A DNA stretch of 64,000 nt. It comes from Meiothermus taiwanensis DSM 14542. GTDB taxonomy: Bacteria > Deinococcota > Deinococci > Deinococcales > Thermaceae. The position numbers and the translations under genes are program-made. Every line of letters starts with the position of its first letter. The first letter of the stretch is position 1. Of this stretch, positions 27,188 to 37,864 are shown one piece after another. The stretch covers positions 17,372-81,371 of the forward strand of contig AXWR01000012.1 of assembly GCA_000482765.1 (NCBI GenBank), in the 5' to 3' direction. The notes under the pieces are model-generated. The model searched no databases. It worked only from the letters and a program-made list of their open reading frames with translations, and was not told the DNA's origin.

Positions 27188-28852
27188 TTACTCGGGCTTC
27201 AATAAGACCGCCCCCTCCCGTGCACTGCTCACCAGCGCTGCGTAGCGCGCAAACAGCCCGCTTTTGTAGTGGGGCTTGGGGGGCTTCCAGGCTTTGGCCC
27301 GCCGGGCCAGCTCCTTTTCCGAGACCTCCAGGTTCAGGATACCCCGGTCGCAGTCAATCGAGATGATGTCGCCCTCCTCGACCAGCGCGATGGGCCCGCC
27401 CACCTGGGCCTCAGGGGCCACATGCCCGATCATCAGGCCCTTGGTGCCACCGCTGAAACGCCCATCGGTCACCAGGGCCACATACGGCCCCAGTCCCTCG
27501 CCCACCAGGGCCGAGGTCACCGAGAGCATCTCGGGCATCCCGGGGGCCCCCTTGGGGCCTTCGTAGCGGATCACCACCACATCACCGGGCTTGATCTGTT
27601 TTTTGAGGACGGCCTTCATGGCGCTCTGTTCGCCGTCGAAAACCCGGGCCGGCCCCCGGTGTACCTTGGTCTCGGTGCCGGCCAGCTTGAGCACCGCGCC
27701 GTCCGGGGCCAGCGAACCCTTGAGCACCCGCAGGCCCCCTTCGGGTTTGAAGGGTTTTTTGACGCTGGTAACCACCTGCTGGCCCTTGGTCTCTCTGGCG
27801 TTTTTAACCTCCTGCCAGAGGGTTTTCCCGCTCACGGTCATCTGGTCGCCGTCAATCAGGCCGCCTTCAATCAGGCGGCGAATCACCAGCGGGATGCCCC
27901 CAGCCTCCCAGAGCTCCCAGGCGGTGTACTGACCCCAGGGGCGCATATCGGCAATCACCGGGGTTTTACGCGAGATTTTATCGAACTCCTCGAGCGTCAG
28001 TTTAATCCCGGCCTCCCTGGCGATGGCCAGCAGGTGCAGCACCGCATTGGTCGAGCCGCCGGTGGCCGCCACCGCGGTAATCGCATTGGTGAAGCTCTTT
28101 TTGGTCAGGAAGCTCTTGGGGGTGCGGCCCGCCTGGATGGCCTCGGCCAGGATGCGCATGGCCCGCCGCCCGGCCTCTTTTTTCTCGGGGGCGACGGCCG
28201 GGATGGCGTTGTAGCCGATGGGCGAGAAGCCCATCACCTCGAGGATCATGGCCATGGTGTTGGCGGTGTACTGCCCGCCGCAAGCACCGGGGCCGGGAAT
28301 GGCGGTGCGCTCGATCTCGGCCAGCTCTTCCTCGGTAATCTGGCCGGCCGCGTACTGCCCCACCGCCTCAAAGACCGAGACCACGGTCTGCTTTTTGCCG
28401 CGCAGGAGGCCGGGGGCAATGGAGCCGCCGTACAGCACCAGGCTGGGCACGTTGGCCCGGATCACCCCCATCATGGCCCCAGGGTTGGTCTTGTCGCAGG
28501 CCACCAGGGCCACCATGCCGTCGTAGAGGTAGCCCTGGGCAATCAGTTCAATCGAGTCGGCGATCACCTCGCGGCTCACCAGCGAGGCCCGCATACCCAC
28601 CGTGCCCATGCTGATGCCGTCGGAGATGGCCGGGGCCCCAAACTCAAAGGTCTGGAAGCCAGCCTCCCTGGCCCCAATCTTCAGGTCGGCGGCCAGGTCG
28701 CGCAGGTGAAAGTTGCAGGGCATCCCCTCGGTCCAGGTGTTCACGATGCCCACCCAGGGAATCTTGAACTCTTCGTCGCCGATGCCCACCGCGCGCAGCA
28801 TAGCCCGGGCGGGGGCTTGTTGAGGGCCTTTTTTGATGATGTCCGAACGCAT
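27188..28852 (-). CDS. ilvD: dihydroxy-acid dehydratase
   Basis: The 554-residue product has the IlvD iron-sulfur cysteine motifs [12 protein letters not shown] and [16 protein letters not shown], plus [17 protein letters not shown] and [21 protein letters not shown]. It dehydrates 2,3-dihydroxy-3-methylbutanoate and its isoleucine-pathway homologue to the 2-oxo acids that feed valine, leucine and isoleucine synthesis. Length is normal. GAGG lies ten bases before the ATG. It follows the SDR gene by 42 bases and is the last biosynthetic gene in the leu cluster, so its expression may be tied to the leu attenuator. Confidence 0.97.
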   Translation of the reverse strand: MRSDIIKKGPQQAPARAMLRAVGIGDEEFKIPWVGIVNTWTEGMPCNFHLRDLAADLKIGAREAGFQTFEFGAPAISDGISMGTVGMRASLVSREVIADSIELIAQGYLYDGMVALVACDKTNPGAMMGVIRANVPSLVLYGGSIAPGLLRGKKQTVVSVFEAVGQYAAGQITEEELAEIERTAIPGPGACGGQYTANTMAMILEVMGFSPIGYNAIPAVAPEKKEAGRRAMRILAEAIQAGRTPKSFLTKKSFTNAITAVAATGGSTNAVLHLLAIAREAGIKLTLEEFDKISRKTPVIADMRPWGQYTAWELWEAGGIPLVIRRLIEGGLIDGDQMTVSGKTLWQEVKNARETKGQQVVTSVKKPFKPEGGLRVLKGSLAPDGAVLKLAGTETKVHRGPARVFDGEQSAMKAVLKKQIKPGDVVVIRYEGPKGAPGMPEMLSVTSALVGEGLGPYVALVTDGRFSGGTKGLMIGHVAPEAQVGGPIALVEEGDIISIDCDRGILNLEVSEKELARRAKAWKPPKPHYKSGLFARYAALVSSAREGAVLLKPE

Positions 28853-28894
28853 AGAAAAACCTCGCCAGCAGCCGGTGATGAAAGGGTTTATTTG

Positions 28895-29644
28895 TTATGA
28901 GCCGTCTGCAACCGTTGCTATCTTACCGTGGAAACGCCGGGGATCGCCCTCGAGGAGGCGCACCAGGGCCCTGGCCGACTGCTCGGGGGTGAGCACCCGA
29001 CCCTGGCTCTGGTAGCCCCGGAACAGGGGCCGCAGGGTCTCACTGGCGCTCCCCTGGGCCTCCCGTAGCTGGCGCTGCATCTCAGTCTCCACGATGCCCG
29101 GTCGGAAGGTGAAGCAGGTAACCTCGGGGGCCTCCACCGCAAGCTGCCGCACCAGGTGCTCTTCTGCCGCCTTGGCGATGGCATAGATGCCCATGCCAGG
29201 GATGTTGTGCTCGGCCACCCCCGAGCCCAGAAACACCGCCACGCTGCCCGGCTGGCGGATCAGATGGGGGTAGGCAAAGCGGGCTAGCTGGTAGCCGCCC
29301 TTAACGTTGGAGTCCATGATCTCGTCGTACTGGGCCTCGATCAGTTCGTAGGCCAGCGGGCCAGCGTTGAGCACACCGGCGTTGTGGATAAAGCCCACAA
29401 AGTTTCCGATCTCGAGCGCGGCCTTGACCATCGCCTCGGCCACCGCGGCGCTGGCTACGCTACCGGCCACCACCAAGCAGCGCACGCCCAGGCCCTGCAC
29501 CTCGTCGCGCACGAACTCGAGGGCCTTCTGGTTGCGGGCCCCGATCACCAGGTGGGCCCCGGCGCGGGCCAGTTCCAGGGCCAGGGCCTCGCCAATGCCC
29601 CGACTGGCCCCGGTGACGATGAAGGTCTGTCCTTTCAGTTTCAT
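28895..29644 (-). CDS. short-chain dehydrogenase/reductase
   Basis: The 249-residue product is a classical SDR: cofactor motif TGASRGIG at the N-terminus, HNAG near residue 88, and the catalytic pair in YAIAK with a serine in the GSG upstream. It reduces or oxidises an unknown carbonyl or alcohol with NAD(P). ARNQ after the second strand hints at NADP use. The gene lies between leuB and ilvD; this may be incidental or may point to keto-acid metabolism. A TATACA element ends six bases before its ATG. Confidence 0.88.
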   Translation of the reverse strand: MKLKGQTFIVTGASRGIGEALALELARAGAHLVIGARNQKALEFVRDEVQGLGVRCLVVAGSVASAAVAEAMVKAALEIGNFVGFIHNAGVLNAGPLAYELIEAQYDEIMDSNVKGGYQLARFAYPHLIRQPGSVAVFLGSGVAEHNIPGMGIYAIAKAAEEHLVRQLAVEAPEVTCFTFRPGIVETEMQRQLREAQGSASETLRPLFRGYQSQGRVLTPEQSARALVRLLEGDPRRFHGKIATVADGS

Positions 29645-29734
29645 GCTCTTTGTATACGACCTATTGTTGCAAAAGGCCAGGGGGTATCCGACCGGTTCAC
29701 CCGGCCACGGTAGAGGGGTTGCCCAGGTTGGCAG

Positions 29735-31406
<1,672 letters not shown>

Positions 31407-31619
31407 TTACTTACCCTCCTTGTCTCTAAAAAAGCCCATAATGCTCCAAATCCCGACGATGGCCGCCGCAGCGCAAAGGGCAAAGCCCACCCCAAACACT
31501 ATCCAACTGAAAAGCGGGTTGGTCTCCAGGTTGCCCAGCCACAGCCCCAGGGTGGCCAGCGAGAGCAGCACCGAGGCCGCTACCAGCGTCACCCCGCGGA
31601 TCAGATTCTTGGTCGCCAA
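31407..31619 (-). CDS. small two-helix membrane protein in the leu cluster
   Basis: The 70-residue product has two hydrophobic helices (about 9-29 and 37-62) with a short loop and a charged C-terminus (FRDKEGK). No family is recognised. The frame is supported by direct contact with leuD (stop and start adjacent) and by the 15-base gap from the Uma2 gene. Its role is unknown; being between leuC and leuD it would be co-expressed with leucine synthesis. Confidence 0.7.
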   Translation of the reverse strand: MATKNLIRGVTLVAASVLLSLATLGLWLGNLETNPLFSWIVFGVGFALCAAAAIVGIWSIMGFFRDKEGK

Positions 31620-31634
31620 AGCTCAACCTCACCA

Positions 31635-32201
31635 TCAAAACCAGGTCTTTCCCAGAATTTCATCCACCTCGAGCTCGAGGCCCTCGAGGCCCGCAAGCTT
31701 GATAACATCCCCGCGCCCGTAGGCCTGTATCTGCGTATAAACCCCGCCCTGGGGATGGCGGTACACCCAGACGCGGTCGCCGCCAAGATCCACCACCCAA
31801 ACCTCCGGTACGCCCTGCTGGGCATACTTGGGCACTTTGACTTCCTGATCGGTCTTGAGGGTGGACTCGGCCACCTCGATGAGCAAGAGCACATCGCCCG
31901 CGCTGAAATGGCGGCCCTCGTAGAAGTCCGGCGATGGTCGTAGCAGGAAAACGTCCGGTACCGGCTCATCGCCCCCCACCACCAGCGGCTGCTGGCTCTC
32001 GAGCTGGGCGATCCCAGCCGTTCGTGGGCCCAGAAGCCGCACCAGCCTGCTCACGCAATCTTTGTGGCGAATGCCCACCGGACTCATCTCAACGATCTCT
32101 CCGTTCAAAAGCTCGTAACGCCCATCCTGCAACAGCCCCGCCTCGCCCAGCCGGTGGTATTCCTGCAGGTTCCACTTCTTGGTGCTGCGGTCGGTGATCA
32201 T
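31635..32201 (-). CDS. Uma2 family (DUF820) putative nuclease
   Basis: From the ATG at 32201 the product is 188 residues. It has the Uma2 pattern: YELLNGEIVEMSPVG, EPVPDVFLLRP, LLLIEVAESTL and KVPKYAQQGVPEVWVVD. The conserved Asp, Glu and Lys form a PD-(D/E)XK nuclease-like core. Uma2 proteins are numerous in cyanobacteria and Thermaceae; their biological role is unclear. It sits between leuC and leuD. TAGGCT lies seven bases before the ATG, so it may have its own leaderless promoter inside the operon. A GTG/ATG 13 codons upstream is less likely. Confidence 0.85.
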   Translation of the reverse strand: MITDRSTKKWNLQEYHRLGEAGLLQDGRYELLNGEIVEMSPVGIRHKDCVSRLVRLLGPRTAGIAQLESQQPLVVGGDEPVPDVFLLRPSPDFYEGRHFSAGDVLLLIEVAESTLKTDQEVKVPKYAQQGVPEVWVVDLGGDRVWVYRHPQGGVYTQIQAYGRGDVIKLAGLEGLELEVDEILGKTWF

Positions 32202-32208
32202 ACGCAAC

Positions 32209-32214
32209 AGCCTA
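32209..32214 (-). promoter_or_regulatory. -10 element (TAGGCT) for the leu-cluster Uma2 gene
   Basis: TAGGCT on the minus strand ends seven bases before the ATG at 32201, in the short gap after leuC. It would give the downstream leuD and leuB genes a promoter that bypasses the attenuator. Confidence 0.4.
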
Positions 32215-32251
32215 GCACCGAACCAACCCGGGCGCGCCAAGCCCGCTCGAG

Positions 32252-33676
32252 CTACGCCCCCACCAGGGTCTCAACCCCAAACACTTCCCGCGCGTCGCTT
32301 ATCCGGCCCGTCACCGCCGCCGCCACCACCATCACCGGCGACATCAGCACGGTGCGGCCGGTGGCGCTGCCCTGGCGGCCCTTGAAGTTGCGGTTGGAGC
32401 TGCTGGCGCACAGTTCATCCCCCACCAGCTTGTCGGGGTTCATGGCCAGGCACATCGAGCAGCCCGCCCCGCGCCACTCAAACCCAGCCTCGCGGAAGAT
32501 CTCGGCAATGCCCTCCTCCTCGCACTGCTTAGCCACCTGCTGCGAGCCCGGCACCGCAATGGCCCGCACCCCCGGGGCCACCTTGCGGCCCTTGAGGTAC
32601 TTGGCGGCCTCGCGGAAGTCGGAGATGCGCCCGTTGGTGCAGCTTCCCAGAAAGGCCACATCCACCTTGACGCCCTTGATGGGCTGGCCGGGCTTCAGCT
32701 TCATGTGCCGGAGGGCCTCTTCCAGCGCAGGCCGCTCGGACTCGGGATACTGGGCCGGGTCGGGCACCCGGTCGGTGATGGCGCAGCCCTGGCCGGGGTT
32801 GATGCCCCAGGTCACGGTGGGGGCGATGTCCTCGGCCCGGATGTTCACCACGTCGTCGTAGTGGGCGTCGGGGTCGGAGGCCAGGGCCTTCCAGCGGGCC
32901 ACGGCTTTTTCCCACTCCTCGCCCTTGGGGGCGTAGGGGCGGCCCTTGAGGTAGTCGAAGGTGGTCTGGTCGGGGTTGACGTAGCCGATGCGGGCCCCGC
33001 CCTCGATGCTCATGTTGCAGACGGTCATGCGCTCCTCCATGCTGAAGTTGTCGAAGACGCTGCCGCCGTACTCGTAGGCGTAGCCGATGCCGCCGTTGAC
33101 CCCCAGCACCTTGATGATGTGCAGAATCACGTCCTTGGCGTAGACCCCCGGCTGCAACCTGCCCTCTACGTTGATGCGCCGCACCTTGAGCTTGCTGACG
33201 GCCATGGTCTGGGTGGCCAGCACATCGCGCACCTGGGTGGTGCCAATCCCGAAGGCAATGGCCCCAAAGGCCCCGTGGGTCGAGGTGTGGGAGTCGCCGC
33301 AGGCGATGGTCATGCCGGGCTGGGTGATGCCGTTCTCGGGGCCGATCACGTGCACGATGCCCTGCAGCCCCGAGGTCACGTCGAAGAAGGTAATCCCGAA
33401 GTCCTGCACGTTCTTGCGCAGCTGCCGGATCATCTCGTCGGCCTGGGGGTCTTCGAAGGGCTCTAAAAGGGAGTGGGTGGGCACGATGTGGTCTACGGTG
33501 GCAAAGGTGCGTTCGGGAAAGCGCACCTTGAGGCCCAGGTCGCGCAGCATGCCGAAGGCTTGTGGGCTGGTAACCTCGTGGATCAGGTGGGTATCAATGA
33601 ACAACTGGGTCTGCCCGTTGGGCAGGGTTCGGATGGCGTGGCTCTCCCAGACTTTCTCGTACAAACTTTTACCCAT
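32252..33676 (-). CDS. leuC: 3-isopropylmalate dehydratase large subunit
   Basis: The 474-residue product is an aconitase-family enzyme with [37 protein letters not shown] and the cluster-binding cysteines in [14 protein letters not shown] and [10 protein letters not shown]. With LeuD it forms isopropylmalate isomerase. [10 protein letters not shown] near the C-terminus is also conserved. The ATG has AAAGGGGTG upstream. It is the first structural gene behind an attenuator with a leader peptide, described separately. Confidence 0.97.
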   Translation of the reverse strand: MGKSLYEKVWESHAIRTLPNGQTQLFIDTHLIHEVTSPQAFGMLRDLGLKVRFPERTFATVDHIVPTHSLLEPFEDPQADEMIRQLRKNVQDFGITFFDVTSGLQGIVHVIGPENGITQPGMTIACGDSHTSTHGAFGAIAFGIGTTQVRDVLATQTMAVSKLKVRRINVEGRLQPGVYAKDVILHIIKVLGVNGGIGYAYEYGGSVFDNFSMEERMTVCNMSIEGGARIGYVNPDQTTFDYLKGRPYAPKGEEWEKAVARWKALASDPDAHYDDVVNIRAEDIAPTVTWGINPGQGCAITDRVPDPAQYPESERPALEEALRHMKLKPGQPIKGVKVDVAFLGSCTNGRISDFREAAKYLKGRKVAPGVRAIAVPGSQQVAKQCEEEGIAEIFREAGFEWRGAGCSMCLAMNPDKLVGDELCASSSNRNFKGRQGSATGRTVLMSPVMVVAAAVTGRISDAREVFGVETLVGA

Positions 33677-33701
33677 GAAAGTTCACCCCTTTGACAACCT
33701 C

Positions 33702-33731
33702 AAAAACCCCAGCGGCGTAGGGCCCTGGGGT
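33702..33731 (-). terminator. leu operon attenuator terminator
   Basis: On the minus strand ACCCCAG (33731-33725) pairs with CTGGGGT (33712-33706), with an inner GGC/GCC pairing in the loop, and is followed by a run of T (33706-33702). It ends about 26 bases before the leuC ATG, so it must be read through for leuC to be made. Confidence 0.85.
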
Positions 33732-33780
33732 CGCGCGCAAAGCAGCTAGACCCCTCGAGCGGGGCTTAGTAGGGGCTGCT
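33727..33780 (-). promoter_or_regulatory. leu attenuator: protector and antiterminator segments
   Basis: Segment 1, AGCAGC (33780-33775), pairs with GCTGCT (33746-33741). Segment 2, GGGGTC (33754-33749), pairs perfectly with GACCCC (33732-33727), which is the left arm of the terminator. When the 1:2 pairing forms, the terminator can form. If a ribosome stalls on the leader Leu codons (33772-33767) it covers segment 1 and favours the GGGGTC/GACCCC antiterminator. This is the textbook amino-acid attenuator layout. Confidence 0.75.
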
Positions 33781-33796
33781 TCACCCAAGTCGGCAT
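33746..33796 (-). CDS. leuL: leu operon leader peptide
   Basis: A 16-codon frame reads MPTWVKQPLLSPARGV and ends in TAG (33748-33746). Codons 9 and 10 are both CTA, a leucine codon little used in this GC-rich genome. The ATG lies seven bases after the TATACT -10 element, so the transcript starts at or next to the A of ATG and the peptide is read from a leaderless mRNA. The stop falls inside the segment that would pair with the terminator. The role as a leucine sensor is inferred from this arrangement. Confidence 0.75.
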   Translation of the reverse strand: MPTWVKQPLLSPARGV

Positions 33797-33803
33797 CAGG
33801 TAA

Positions 33804-33833
33804 AGTATAAAGTTTGGTATACCAAAGCGTCAA
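33804..33833 (-). promoter_or_regulatory. leu operon promoter TTGACG-N18-TATACT
   Basis: On the minus strand TTGACG (33833-33828) and TATACT (33809-33804) are 18 bases apart, close to consensus. The predicted start is at 33797-33796, exactly at the leader-peptide ATG. Confidence 0.85.
33813..33826. promoter_or_regulatory. palindromic operator-like site in the leu promoter spacer
   Basis: TTTGGTATACCAAA is a perfect 14-base palindrome lying between the -35 and -10 hexamers of the leu promoter. This is where a dimeric repressor would block RNA polymerase. The cognate regulator is not in the window. Symmetry is seen; the function is inferred. Confidence 0.55.
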
Positions 33834-33897
33834 GCCATTCAGGCAAACGCCCGTTGAAAGCCACGCCCTTGGAACAAAGGGCACCGATGGATGTTTT

Positions 33898-33927
33898 TTG
33901 TGTACGCAATCGCCAAACCGCTATGCT
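33898..33927 (+). promoter_or_regulatory. promoter TTGTGT-N18-TATGCT for the APH-family gene
   Basis: TTGTGT (33898-33903) and TATGCT (33922-33927) are 18 bases apart. The start is predicted about two bases before the ATG at 33937, so the transcript is almost leaderless. It is divergent from the leu promoter. Confidence 0.5.
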
Positions 33928-33936
33928 AGTGGATGT

Positions 33937-34740
33937 ATGTCGCTCGCACGGCTGGGACAGGGGCGCGAGGCTGAGGTGTTCGCCTGGGCCGACGGCTACG
34001 TGCTCAAGCTGCTCTGGCCGGAGTTTTCCCAGGCCGACGCTGAGCTCGAGGCCCAGCTCACCCAGCAGGTCTGGCTGCTGGGGGTGCCCTCGCCCAGGGT
34101 GGAGGACGTGCTCGAGGTTGAGGGGCGCTGGGGGCTGGTGCTCGAGTGGATTCGGGGCGTGCCGCTTACCGACTACATCCAGTCCAACCCCGAACGTTTG
34201 GGTTTCGCCGCCCAGACGCTGGGGGCCTTGCACCGCCAGCTTCATCAAAAAGCCGCCGGGCACCTACCATCCCAGCGAGAACACCTCATCCAGCGCATCC
34301 AGGCCTGCCGGCTTTCAGAAGCCGAGCGAGCGGCATTGCTGCAACACCTCGAGCGCCTACCCGATGGAACCGCCCTTTGCCACGGCGATTTTCACCCCGA
34401 GAATGTGCTGATGAGTGAAAAGGGCCCGTATGTGGTGGACTGGCCCAATGCCACACGGGGCAACCCCCTGGCCGATATCGCCCGCACCACCTTGCTGATG
34501 TTGCACAGCGTGTTTCCCCAAGACCTGCCCGCACGTGAGGAAATTTTGCGCCAGCGCCGAACGTTTTACCAAACCTACCTCGAGCACTACCAGAGCTTCT
34601 CGAGCCTGGATATGGCCCAGCTCCAAGCCTGGATGCCCATTGTGGCTGCGGCCCGCCTGCGGGAAAATATCCCCGGCGAGGAACCCAGGTTGATGCAGCT
34701 CATCCAGGAAGGCTTACGGGAATACGGCGCCTCGGCCTGA
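33937..34740 (+). CDS. aminoglycoside phosphotransferase (APH) family kinase
   Basis: From the ATG at 33937 the product is 267 residues. It shows a small kinase-like N-lobe (LGQGREAEVFAWADGYVLKLLW), then LVLEWIRGVPLTDYI, the catalytic loop LCHGDFHPENVL and the metal-binding VVDWPNATRGNPLADIARTTL. The Asp of HGDFHPEN is the catalytic base. APH-like kinases phosphorylate small molecules; a resistance role is not implied, and the substrate cannot be told. Monocistronic, between the leu promoter and miaB. Confidence 0.88.
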   Translation: MSLARLGQGREAEVFAWADGYVLKLLWPEFSQADAELEAQLTQQVWLLGVPSPRVEDVLEVEGRWGLVLEWIRGVPLTDYIQSNPERLGFAAQTLGALHRQLHQKAAGHLPSQREHLIQRIQACRLSEAERAALLQHLERLPDGTALCHGDFHPENVLMSEKGPYVVDWPNATRGNPLADIARTTLLMLHSVFPQDLPAREEILRQRRTFYQTYLEHYQSFSSLDMAQLQAWMPIVAAARLRENIPGEEPRLMQLIQEGLREYGASA

Positions 34741-34845
34741 ACCTGGCCGCAACCACCCACCGGACATTTCGTAGACACCCCTCCATTTTGCTACACTTAG
34801 AATCTGTGCGGCCCCGGAATCCCTCCGGTAGGCCCAGAGGTTTAC

Positions 34846-36168
34846 ATGAAAACAAACATCATCACCTATGGCTGCCAGATGAACGAGTACGACACCCACC
34901 TCGTGCGTAGCGAGCTGGTCTCGCTTGGTGCAGAGTTCGTGGACAACTGGCGGGAAGCCGACTTCGTGCTGGTCAACACCTGCGCGGTGCGGGGCAAGCC
35001 CGTGGAGAAGGTGCGCTCGCTTCTGGGTGAGCTGCGCAAGGAAAAAGAAAAACGCCCCCTGCTGGTGGGCATGATGGGCTGCCTGGCCCAGCTCGAGGAG
35101 GGCCAGCAGATAGCCCGTAAGTTCGAGGTGGATGTGCTCCTGGGGCCGGGGGCGCTCACCGAGATTGGTAAGGCCCTCGAGGCCAAAAGCCGCTTCTGGG
35201 ATCTGAGCTTCCGCGAAGAGCTCACCCACCACCTGCCCCCCGCGCCCCAGGGGGCCCTCTCGGCCTTTGTGAGCATCATCCGGGGCTGCAACCACCACTG
35301 CACCTACTGCATCGTGCCCACCACCCGTGGCCCCGAGGTAAGCCGCCACCCCGACCTGATCCTGCGCGAGGTGGAGCAGCTCAGGGCCGCGGGGGTGGTG
35401 GAGGTCACCCTGCTGGGCCAGAACGTCAACTCCTACGGCAAAGACCAGCCGGGCTTCCCCAGCTTCGCCGAGCTATTGCGGATGGTGGCCCAGGTGGGCA
35501 TCCCCCGCATCAAGTTCACCACCAGCCACCCGGTCAACTTCACCGACGACGTAATTGCCGCCATGGCCGAGACCCCCCAGGTCTGCCGCTACATCCACCT
35601 GCCGGTGCAGTCCGGCTCCAACCGGGTGCTGCGCCGCATGGGGCGGGAGTACCGGCGGGAATGGTATTTGGATCGCACCCGGGCCATCCGCCAGGCCATG
35701 CCGGATGTGGTGCTCTCCACCGACATCATCGTGGGCTTCCCCGGCGAGACCGAGGAGGACTTCCAAGAGACCCTTTCGCTCTACGACGAGGTGGGCTACG
35801 ACAGCGCCTACATGTTCATCTACTCCCCGCGCCCCGGCACCCCCAGCTACAAGCACTTTCAGGATCTGCCGCGCGAGGTCAAGGTCGAGCGCCTCCAGCG
35901 CCTGATTGAGAAGCAAAAAGAGTGGAGCTACCGGCAAAACCAGCGCTGGGTGGGCCAGACCGTGGAGGTGCTGGTGCGCGGCGCTGCCAAGGACGACAGC
36001 TTTGTGGAGGGCCACACCCGCGGCAACCACCCCACCCTGATCCCCGCGGCCCAGGCCCCGCGCCCGGGCTTGTACCAGGTGCTCATCCAGCAGGCCACCC
36101 CCCACATGCTGCTAGGTGAGGTGGTGGGGGCGCAGGAGCCGGCCACGATTCCGCTAGTGATGGCGTGA
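34846..36168 (+). CDS. miaB: tRNA-2-methylthio-N6-dimethylallyladenosine synthase
   Basis: The 440-residue product is a methylthiotransferase. The N-terminal UPF0004 domain has cluster ligands C10, C46 and C79. The radical-SAM motif CNHHCTYC gives C148, C152 and C155. [17 protein letters not shown] and [19 protein letters not shown] follow, with a C-terminal TRAM domain from about 375. It adds the methylthio group to i6A37 of tRNA using two iron-sulfur clusters. AGAGG precedes the ATG. A TAGAAT or TACACT element (34792-34803) may be its promoter. Its stop overlaps the next start by four bases. Confidence 0.96.
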   Translation: MKTNIITYGCQMNEYDTHLVRSELVSLGAEFVDNWREADFVLVNTCAVRGKPVEKVRSLLGELRKEKEKRPLLVGMMGCLAQLEEGQQIARKFEVDVLLGPGALTEIGKALEAKSRFWDLSFREELTHHLPPAPQGALSAFVSIIRGCNHHCTYCIVPTTRGPEVSRHPDLILREVEQLRAAGVVEVTLLGQNVNSYGKDQPGFPSFAELLRMVAQVGIPRIKFTTSHPVNFTDDVIAAMAETPQVCRYIHLPVQSGSNRVLRRMGREYRREWYLDRTRAIRQAMPDVVLSTDIIVGFPGETEEDFQETLSLYDEVGYDSAYMFIYSPRPGTPSYKHFQDLPREVKVERLQRLIEKQKEWSYRQNQRWVGQTVEVLVRGAAKDDSFVEGHTRGNHPTLIPAAQAPRPGLYQVLIQQATPHMLLGEVVGAQEPATIPLVMA

Positions 36169-37055
36169 AAACCCAGGCTGAAATCGTGGTGCTTGGGGCC
36201 GGCATCGCCGGGTTGTGTGCGGCCAGGCTGCTGCACGAGGCCGGCAGGGAGGTGCTGGTGGTGGCCCGCGAACTCGGCGAGGCCAGCCGGGTGCCGGATG
36301 CCCTCTTGAACCCGGTGCGGGGCAAGCGCGGGACGGTGGCGCTCGAGGCCGAGGAGGCCCTGGAAGCCCTCTGGGACTTCTATCCGCGTTTTACTCCAGT
36401 GCGCCAGGGCATCCTGCGGCCCGTGCCCGAAAGCGATAGGGCGGTCTGGCGGCAAAAGCTACAGGGCCGCCGGGTTCCGCACCTGTGGCTCGAGGAAGGT
36501 TTGTACCTGGAAAACGCGGGGTGGCTAGAGACCACCCCCCTGCTGCACCGCTTAGCCGAGGGCCTGAACATCCTGTACGCGAATGTAGAGCGGCTCGAGG
36601 CCAGCACGCTTTGGCTCGAGGACGGACGCAGGGTATCGGGCAGGGTGCTGGTCTACGCCGGAGGAGCCAGCGGGGCACACCTGCTTGGGCTGGGCGGGCG
36701 CTTCACCCCCGGCTCGGTGCTGCTAACCCAGCAGCATTTCAAGCAGGCCCGCTCGTATGGGGTGTATGTGGCCGGGCACAGCCTGGGGGGGAGTTATCTA
36801 CCCCACCAGGACAGGTATTCACCCCACCAGACCCAGCCCCACGAGGTGGAGTGGCTGCTCTCGGAAGCGGAGAGGCTGCTGGGCTACCGGCCTGGGTGGA
36901 GCTCGTCCTGGGCTGGGGTGCGCTACCGGCTGGACAAGGATTATCTCAAGCCCATTCCCGGCGGCTTCGCCCTTACCGGCTTTGGCTCGGCGGCCTATTT
37001 TTACGCCCCTTTATACGCCCGGCGCCTCCTCAAACGTCTCACCGGCCACTCCTGA
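36165..37055 (+). CDS. FAD-dependent oxidoreductase (DAO family)
   Basis: The 296-residue product begins with an FAD-binding Rossmann motif ([21 protein letters not shown]) and ends with the DAO-family C-terminal FAD contact [31 protein letters not shown] follows the first fold. The substrate-binding middle region is short. Members oxidise amines or amino acids; it resembles the oxidase part of MnmC or ThiO in layout, but I cannot assign it. The GTG start overlaps the miaB stop, so it is coupled to miaB; that context fits a tRNA-modification role without proving it. Confidence 0.78.
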   Translation: MKTQAEIVVLGAGIAGLCAARLLHEAGREVLVVARELGEASRVPDALLNPVRGKRGTVALEAEEALEALWDFYPRFTPVRQGILRPVPESDRAVWRQKLQGRRVPHLWLEEGLYLENAGWLETTPLLHRLAEGLNILYANVERLEASTLWLEDGRRVSGRVLVYAGGASGAHLLGLGGRFTPGSVLLTQQHFKQARSYGVYVAGHSLGGSYLPHQDRYSPHQTQPHEVEWLLSEAERLLGYRPGWSSSWAGVRYRLDKDYLKPIPGGFALTGFGSAAYFYAPLYARRLLKRLTGHS

Positions 37056-37061
37056 TAGACT
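37056..37061 (+). promoter_or_regulatory. -10 element (TAGACT) for leaderless thyA
   Basis: TAGACT ends seven bases before the thyA ATG, immediately after the stop of the upstream oxidoreductase. No Shine-Dalgarno is present. Confidence 0.5.
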
Positions 37062-37068
37062 GTGCGTC

Positions 37069-37863
37069 ATGCAGCAGTACCACGACCTGATGCGCTATGT
37101 GCTCGAGCACGGGGTAGATAAGTCCGACCGCACCGGCGTGGGCACCCGCTCGATCTTTGGCTACCAGATGCGCTTCGACCTCGGCCAGGGCTTTCCCCTG
37201 GTAACCACCAAGAAAGTCCACTGGAAAAGCGTGGTCTACGAGCTGTTGTGGTTCTTGCGGGGCGATACCAACATCGGCTTCTTGCGGGAAAACGGGGTCA
37301 CCATCTGGGACGAGTGGGCCGACGAGGCGGGCGAGCTGGGGCCGGTGTACGGCAAGCAGTGGCGGAGCTGGGCCGGGCCGGACGGCCAGACCATCGACCA
37401 GCTGGCCTGGGTGGTGGAGGAGATCAAACGCAACCCCGACTCCCGCCGCCTATTGGTGAGCGCCTGGAACGTGGCCGACCTGCCCCGCATGGCCCTGGCC
37501 CCCTGCCACGTGCTCTTTCAGTTCTACGTGGCCGAAGGGCGCCTCTCCTGCCAGCTCTACCAGCGCAGTGCGGATATTTTCCTGGGGGTTCCCTTCAACA
37601 TTGCTTCCTACGCCCTGCTGACCCACATGGTGGCCCAGGTCACGGGCCTGCAGCCGGGCGAGTTCATTCACACCCTGGGTGATGCCCACCTCTACCGCAA
37701 CCACTTCGAGCAGGCCCGCCTGCAGCTTTCCCGCGAGCCACGTCCCCTGCCCACGCTGCGGCTCAACCCCGAGGTGAGGGATCTCTTCGCCTTCACCTAC
37801 CACGACATCGAGCTGCTGAACTACCACCCCCACCCCCGCATTCCTGCGCCGGTAGCGGTGTAG
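37069..37863 (+). CDS. thyA: thymidylate synthase
   Basis: From the ATG at 37069 the product is 264 residues, identical in length to E. coli ThyA. Motifs are [26 protein letters not shown], the nucleophile in [12 protein letters not shown] (Cys146, same number as in E. coli), [22 protein letters not shown] and GDAHLYRNH. It methylates dUMP to dTMP with methylene-tetrahydrofolate. Dihydrofolate reductase follows immediately, which regenerates the folate. Longer upstream frames are excluded because the family length and a leaderless promoter fit this ATG. Confidence 0.98.
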   Translation: MQQYHDLMRYVLEHGVDKSDRTGVGTRSIFGYQMRFDLGQGFPLVTTKKVHWKSVVYELLWFLRGDTNIGFLRENGVTIWDEWADEAGELGPVYGKQWRSWAGPDGQTIDQLAWVVEEIKRNPDSRRLLVSAWNVADLPRMALAPCHVLFQFYVAEGRLSCQLYQRSADIFLGVPFNIASYALLTHMVAQVTGLQPGEFIHTLGDAHLYRNHFEQARLQLSREPRPLPTLRLNPEVRDLFAFTYHDIELLNYHPHPRIPAPVAV

Positions 37864-37864
37864 C

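Noticed and set aside
27269..28900. A 543-codon open frame antisense to ilvD
   Set aside because: It is the complement of a strongly conserved gene; biased GC-rich codon use keeps the opposite strand open. The translation is His/Gly-rich and resembles no protein.
33937..34740. Antibiotic-resistance gene call for the APH-family kinase
   Set aside because: The fold covers many small-molecule kinases; nothing here identifies an aminoglycoside enzyme.
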